This document shows positions 34,401 to 38,246 of a DNA stretch of 38,246 nucleotides, in pieces. The position numbers and the translations under genes are program-made. Source of the DNA: Sperchopsis tessellata (taxonomy: Eukaryota > Arthropoda > Insecta > Coleoptera > Hydrophilidae); the NCBI GenBank assembly GCA_033557685.1, contig JAWQRN010000111.1, positions 1-38,246 on the forward strand. Direction: 5' to 3'. Position 1 is the stretch's first letter, and each line of letters opens with the position of its first letter. The notes beneath the pieces were generated by a model. That model searched no databases. It was given only the letters and a program-made list of their open reading frames with translations, and was not told where the DNA came from.

Positions 34401-36402
34401 TACCTAATTAATGAAAGGGAGCGATAATAATGTTTTTAGGTTGTCATTTTAAGTACAGATACTCGGCGTACACAAACAGTGAAATAAAAATCAGAACAAA
34501 AGAGATTTTTTTCAATAAAATGCTGAAATGTAAATCATTCCGTGGTGAAATAGTACACTCAATCTTTGCAAGTTTATATGTGGTGAATGTGTATTAACCG
34601 CAGCACTAATGACATCACAAGCAAACGTGGAATTAATTTAGCTCGAAGCTGCACTCGTAGCTCGTATTGTTCTTTATCGCATGTAATTTTCCGGTACTTT
34701 ATCGTTACAAATAATCTACGCCAGCCAGAGTTTGAAGTCATGTCTGAATACGCTTCTTCCTTGATAAATCTTTATTTTAAATGGAACTTAGCAATTTTTG
34801 TTTGGCAAGATTCGTGTAAATGACGTCTAGATCTCTGTAGTATTTCTAATTATAAAGACATGAAAGTGATGTGTTAGCACAATAGCATACAAATAATATA
34901 CATATAATACTAGAGTAAGATAAATATACTATTTTGCTTCAGAAATTATCTTTACATACAGGCTAAGATTTAATATATTTTTTTCCATAGGGTGATAGTA
35001 AGTCAGCTTAATGAAAGAAGTTTTAGCATATTAATATATGGTGTTAGCAGTATATAATTTATATTGTGGATTGCATTTTTTTTTTGTAAATAACTACTTA
35101 TGGATGAAGATTATTCTTCAGCATCAATACACTTTATTTCAGTCGATCGGACAAAAACTATATTCACTGAATATTTATAGAAATACTGCCAGCTCAAAGA
35201 TTCCGACGTTCCAAAATATTCAAAGTCAACATTTGTAGACCAAATGTTGGGACAGGACATCCTTTAGATCATACTAAAAACGATGCATTTTATAGTTGTC
35301 AGAAGCGCCTTTGATTAACGTTGAATTAAACTGACCAATTAGAGCTAAGCAAGGCCTCCCTCCTGACCTCTCTCTTCAGTTCTACATAATTTGTATTAAC
35401 TTATCCTCAAATATACTGTATATATAGCAATATAGATATGTTTACTGAAGTTGTTTGATTATACAGTAAATGAAGAAACGCGCCAGCGTTATAAAATATC
35501 TGTGATAATGTTGTTACTTTTTACATTTAAGTATTTTCTCAACCCTAACAGTTATAAAAATGCAGTTTCAGAAAGTAGTGGTCAACATCATTAAATATTA
35601 AAAAGAATTTTCAATTAACTTTCCTATGGCCTCTACAGGTGCTGGTTTTGAGAGCCAATTTTGTTATCACTAAACGTTGACCTCCATTTTATACAAGATT
35701 TTACCTTAGATAATTTGGCAAGAATAGGATGTGGAGTTTTGTTGGCAGAAGAAATACAACAAAATATCAAAATAACTGTATGCGATTTTTATTCTTGTAT
35801 ATTTTAACTACATTTTGCTGCTTATAATAAAAGATTTTAGAGGAAATAAAGCATATATGTAAAAATGATCATACCTGATTAAAAATGGAAACAATGAATC
35901 AAATACGAAATTAATCAAATCTTTTCGTGAATATATATTAAAATCAAATAAATTTCTACAAATTAGAAAACAATTACATGGGAGTCCGGAGGAAAAATTT
36001 TAATAATTTGAAGATTTTAAATAAAATACAAAAAATTATAACAATTCAGCACAACCTAATGCGGCTAGTAATGATTATAATTTTACTTCACCTTTAATGT
36101 ACCAACTATATCAAAATAATCTGTATAATATAATATTCGTTTCTGTAATTACTTAGAGACGCAAAATTGTAACTGCGTTTTATGAACATACTGTAGAAAT
36201 TGAAGGTATCCATTAATTGCTTACCAATTGCCCTTACTATTTATGTGTAAGGCACTCACAGAAAAAAATGTGGTGAGATATTTATTTGTATTGTTACCTG
36301 ATGATTTTTGTGAAGGCACAAGTCCCAGTCATTCGTATGCAGAAGTAGTTTTTTATATGTTATCACGCAGTTTAAATAAATCTAGAATTCTTAACAAAAA
36401 CA

Positions 36403-36404
<2 letters not shown>
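31401..36404. other. unclassified AT-rich spacer
   Basis: Five kilobases without a recognised gene. Short frames, for example 31975-32187 (+), 33473-33679 (-), 34587-34823 (+) and 35038-35238 (+), show no motif I recognise and no support from context. An inverted repeat lies at 32741-32774. This is the largest block in the window that I cannot explain. Confidence 0.4.
32741..32774. repeat. 14-bp inverted repeat, one mismatch
   Basis: ATGCATTCTTATTG (32741-32754) and CAATAAGAATACAT (32761-32774) pair with a single mismatch around TAAGAG. Confidence 0.8.

Positions 36405-36439
<35 letters not shown>
36405..36439. repeat. (TA)n microsatellite
   Basis: A run of about 17 TA units directly upstream of the second Penelope-like reverse transcriptase fragment. 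An open frame reading through it as an Ile-Tyr repeat (36228-36521) is not credible as a protein. Confidence 0.95.
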
Positions 36440-36442
<3 letters not shown>

Positions 36443-36474
36443 GAATATGTTTTTTCTCGAAAATAGTCTTCTAA

Positions 36475-37065
36475 ATACTACCTTATTTCTTCTATTAACG
36501 CTCCGAACCAAAACTATTTAGCAGAAATTCTCACAATTTCCTTTTCTGAAAAGTAACCTTTTCGTATTAAAGAATCTTTTTCTTTTGCTGAAGCTATCAA
36601 TATTTTCAATGTCCCTACCAGGCATGTATTAATATCTATTGATGCAGTGTCACTTTTTACCAATATATCTTTAGACTTATTCCTTTCCATTGTTCGAGAT
36701 ATTTCTATCTATTTTCGTCCAACTGTATAATGTCTATTAACGGTTTTTGTTGCCTAATGGGATTTAACCTCTCTCCGATTATACCGGATATTACTATGAA
36801 TACTTTTCTAAAAAAAATACCATACCATTTTTGTTTGGTTTTGTTTATCTTTATGTGGGTAATATGTTGTGCAGCCTACCATAGAGCGGCATTGACCTAA
36901 CCTTAAATACTTTTAATTCTTTCGACACCCATGTTCAATTCACCGTAGAAAGGGAATCCAACTCGAGCATACCCTTGTTAGAGCCCAGTTCAGAACATTC
37001 AAGGCTTGTGATATATGATCATATTTCAAACCCAACCCCAAAAGTATTACTTACCGTATTCTCAA
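36475..37065 (+). pseudogene. Penelope-like reverse transcriptase fragment, second copy
   Basis: SSINAPNQNYLAEIL starts near 36490. After a stop come RIKESFSFAEAINIFNVPTR and HVLISIDAVSLFTNISLDLF (motif A region, Asp retained in SIDAVSLFTN). After a gap LMGFNLSPIIPDITMNTF follows, matching motif B (M-G-x-x-L-S-P-I-I-A-D-I-x-M). FIFMWVI lies where the Y-x-D-D box is expected, and the Asp pair is not visible. NSFDTHVQFTVERESNSSIP and LLEPSS then match the block after motif C (I-Q-F-T-x-E-x-E-x-x-x-x-I-x-F-L-D). Order and spacing are close to a full-length reverse transcriptase core, but at least two stops and several shifts inactivate it. No endonuclease domain follows: within 300 bp the sequence changes to a Harbinger relic. 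Its residues differ clearly from the copy at 22448-22735, so it is probably another family. Confidence 0.85.
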
Positions 37066-37300
37066 CCACAAATATGTGACATTTTCTTTTTTTGTATGAT
37101 ATAATATCGCGAGATATTCCTCCAATGAAACCGCGTCAGATCGTCGAAGTTTGACATTTCGCGTGCTTTTTGTAGATTAGTAGTGTTGTAAGTAGAGAAG
37201 TTGGAGCAAATTATTTTAATATAGGATATAGAAAATGCATAATTTCCTAAACGGTTGCGACAAAGAAAAGACGCTTTTATCTGTAAATAAAAGCACTACA
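37066..37300. other. junction between Penelope-like and Harbinger relics
   Basis: No domain is recognised here. It may hold the degraded end of the reverse transcriptase and the start of the Harbinger element, but I could not define a terminal repeat or a 3-bp (TWA-type) target duplication. Confidence 0.4.
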
Positions 37301-37938
37301 TGAAATTATTCAGGTTAGACAAAGAGCTAACCAGAAACTTGATAGAAACAAGGTCTAAGCACATGATCGAACCTAAGAAAACGTAGGCTTTATTTAACTT
37401 ATTTACAAATAATTGCTAATACAATCATCGATGATTTATTAGAATGGGTGTAACTAGTGCTGTACATTGTACATGTGTAGCAATTATATCAACTAATAAG
37501 CCAAATTCTGAGTTCTTGCCGTATACATTTTTTAACAGAAAAAGCTACCACTCTATAAATGTGCAGCTCAAATATTCTGGAAGTTCTCATGACTTTTATT
37601 TGAAGAAATGTCCAAGAATTTTTGAAGATGTGAAAACTATTGGCAATAGTTAATGCTTTAAATAATCCACCTTGATATAATTTCTACCATATAAAGTAAG
37701 AGGTACAACTGAATGATGTAATAGTTTATTGAAAAATCAATTCAGATGCTTGCTGAAACATCATGTTTTACATTATTTCCCTCATTCAGCTGGGAAAATA
37801 AATACTTCTATAACTTCATATAATTTATGCATAAAACATAATCTAACTGAACTAGATAATTTGGATGTTAACGTCGATTATGGAATGAATGTAAATGATA
37901 GCGTTCATGATGAATTCATTTTACCAATTGCTCCTTAA
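37301..37938 (+). pseudogene. PIF/Harbinger transposase relic (HARBI1-like)
   Basis: Three parts are visible. MKLFRLDKELTRNLIETRSK (from about 37300) fits the N-terminal F-R-x-x-x-x-x-x-x-L-I region of HARBI1-type nucleases. At 37444-37653 one reads GVTSAVHCTCVAIIS, NRKSYHSINVQL and YSGSSHDFYLKKC; family enzymes read G-x-I-D-x-T-H-V-x-I, N-R-K-G-Y-x-S-x-N-V-Q and P-G-S-x-H-D. Here the first catalytic Asp is His and the TH is TC, while the second Asp (SHD) is kept. About 15-20 residues between NVQL and YSGS are deleted. After a stop, TE*CNSLLKNQFRCLLKHHVL and PHSAGKINTSITSYNLCIKH fit the V-E-R-x-x-x-x-L-K-x-R-F-x-C-L block with the catalytic Glu retained; an Arg codon has become TGA. The frame then runs to 37938 with an acidic tail. 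The first-Asp change and the stops argue against a transposase that works; a recently domesticated copy would also not carry these stops. Confidence 0.87.
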
Positions 37939-38246
37939 CTGGCATATCTGCATATTTATGTTTTGTACTACTTATATATTTAAAAAAAATATACAGTATC
38001 TATATTTTACATTTTTGAGTAATTTCACTTTAATTAAAAGTAAATTTTCACAAAACCTATTAGTTTTAAAGTTCAACACTTTTAAATATGTAGATATGCA
38101 CTTCTTACTTAGGGAAGCAGTCTGAGCTACAATCTATCCACACCATGGACCAATTACTTATTTTACAAATAGATATCAAAAGTAAAATAAATTATTAATA
38201 TGTAATTGTTTAATACAAATTGAAACTAAAGTATATTATAATAAAA
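37939..38246. other. AT-rich spacer to the window end
   Basis: No gene or terminal repeat is recognised after the Harbinger relic. The short frame at 37895-38125 overlaps it in another frame and is not supported. Confidence 0.4.

Noticed and set aside
34587..34823. 78-codon plus-strand open frame, possible small gene
   Set aside because: No recognisable motif, no visible promoter or splice support, and a length common by chance in a 38-kb six-frame reading.
36228..36521. 97-codon plus-strand open frame
   Set aside because: It reads through the (TA)n microsatellite as an Ile-Tyr repeat, and its end overlaps the Penelope-like reverse transcriptase in another frame.

Overview
This looks like an AT-rich intergenic (or very long intronic) stretch of an animal nuclear genome. 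The evidence is the strong A+T bias, long (TA)n microsatellites, the absence of any long open frame or bacterial-type operon, and a mixture of typical metazoan transposon families. An invertebrate, perhaps an arthropod, fits best; that is an inference, because nothing in the window fixes the species. I found no intact host gene, tRNA, rRNA or CRISPR array. All the protein similarity I can support comes from decayed transposable elements, most with several stops and frameshifts, so they were recognised by motif reading across frames.

Layout. 1-80: (TA)n. 2405-2570 (-): shard of a DDE_3/Tc1-mariner-superfamily transposase. 4865-5527: a Penelope-like (PLE) GIY-YIG endonuclease fragment between two 60-bp direct repeats. 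7020-7125: a small GC-richer island with nested stems. 9290-10954 (+): 5'-truncated LINE of the CR1/Jockey type ending in a TTA-rich tail, followed at 11300-11775 by a collapsed Jockey-type LINE. 14975-15983 (-): a mariner element with a recognisable right end. 18095-19985 (+): an RTE-type LINE with endonuclease and reverse-transcriptase remnants. 20298-20540: two tRNA-derived SINE-like bodies in opposite orientation. 22055-22945 and 25671-26090: pieces of one PLE family, with reverse transcriptase motifs A-C, endonuclease tail and four copies of a terminal segment carrying a hammerhead-ribozyme-like motif, two of them as an inverted pair. 29522-31400 (-): hAT element with a BED zinc finger. 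36475-37065 (+): a second PLE reverse transcriptase. 37301-37938 (+): a PIF/Harbinger (HARBI1-like) transposase relic.

The families do not form a pathway. They record repeated insertion and decay: retroelements (two or more LINE groups, PLEs, SINEs) and four cut-and-paste superfamilies. The most interesting signal is the PLE material: its termini share a hammerhead-like fold whose 5' core deviates from the canonical sequence in the same way in all four copies. Long stretches between elements show nothing I can classify.
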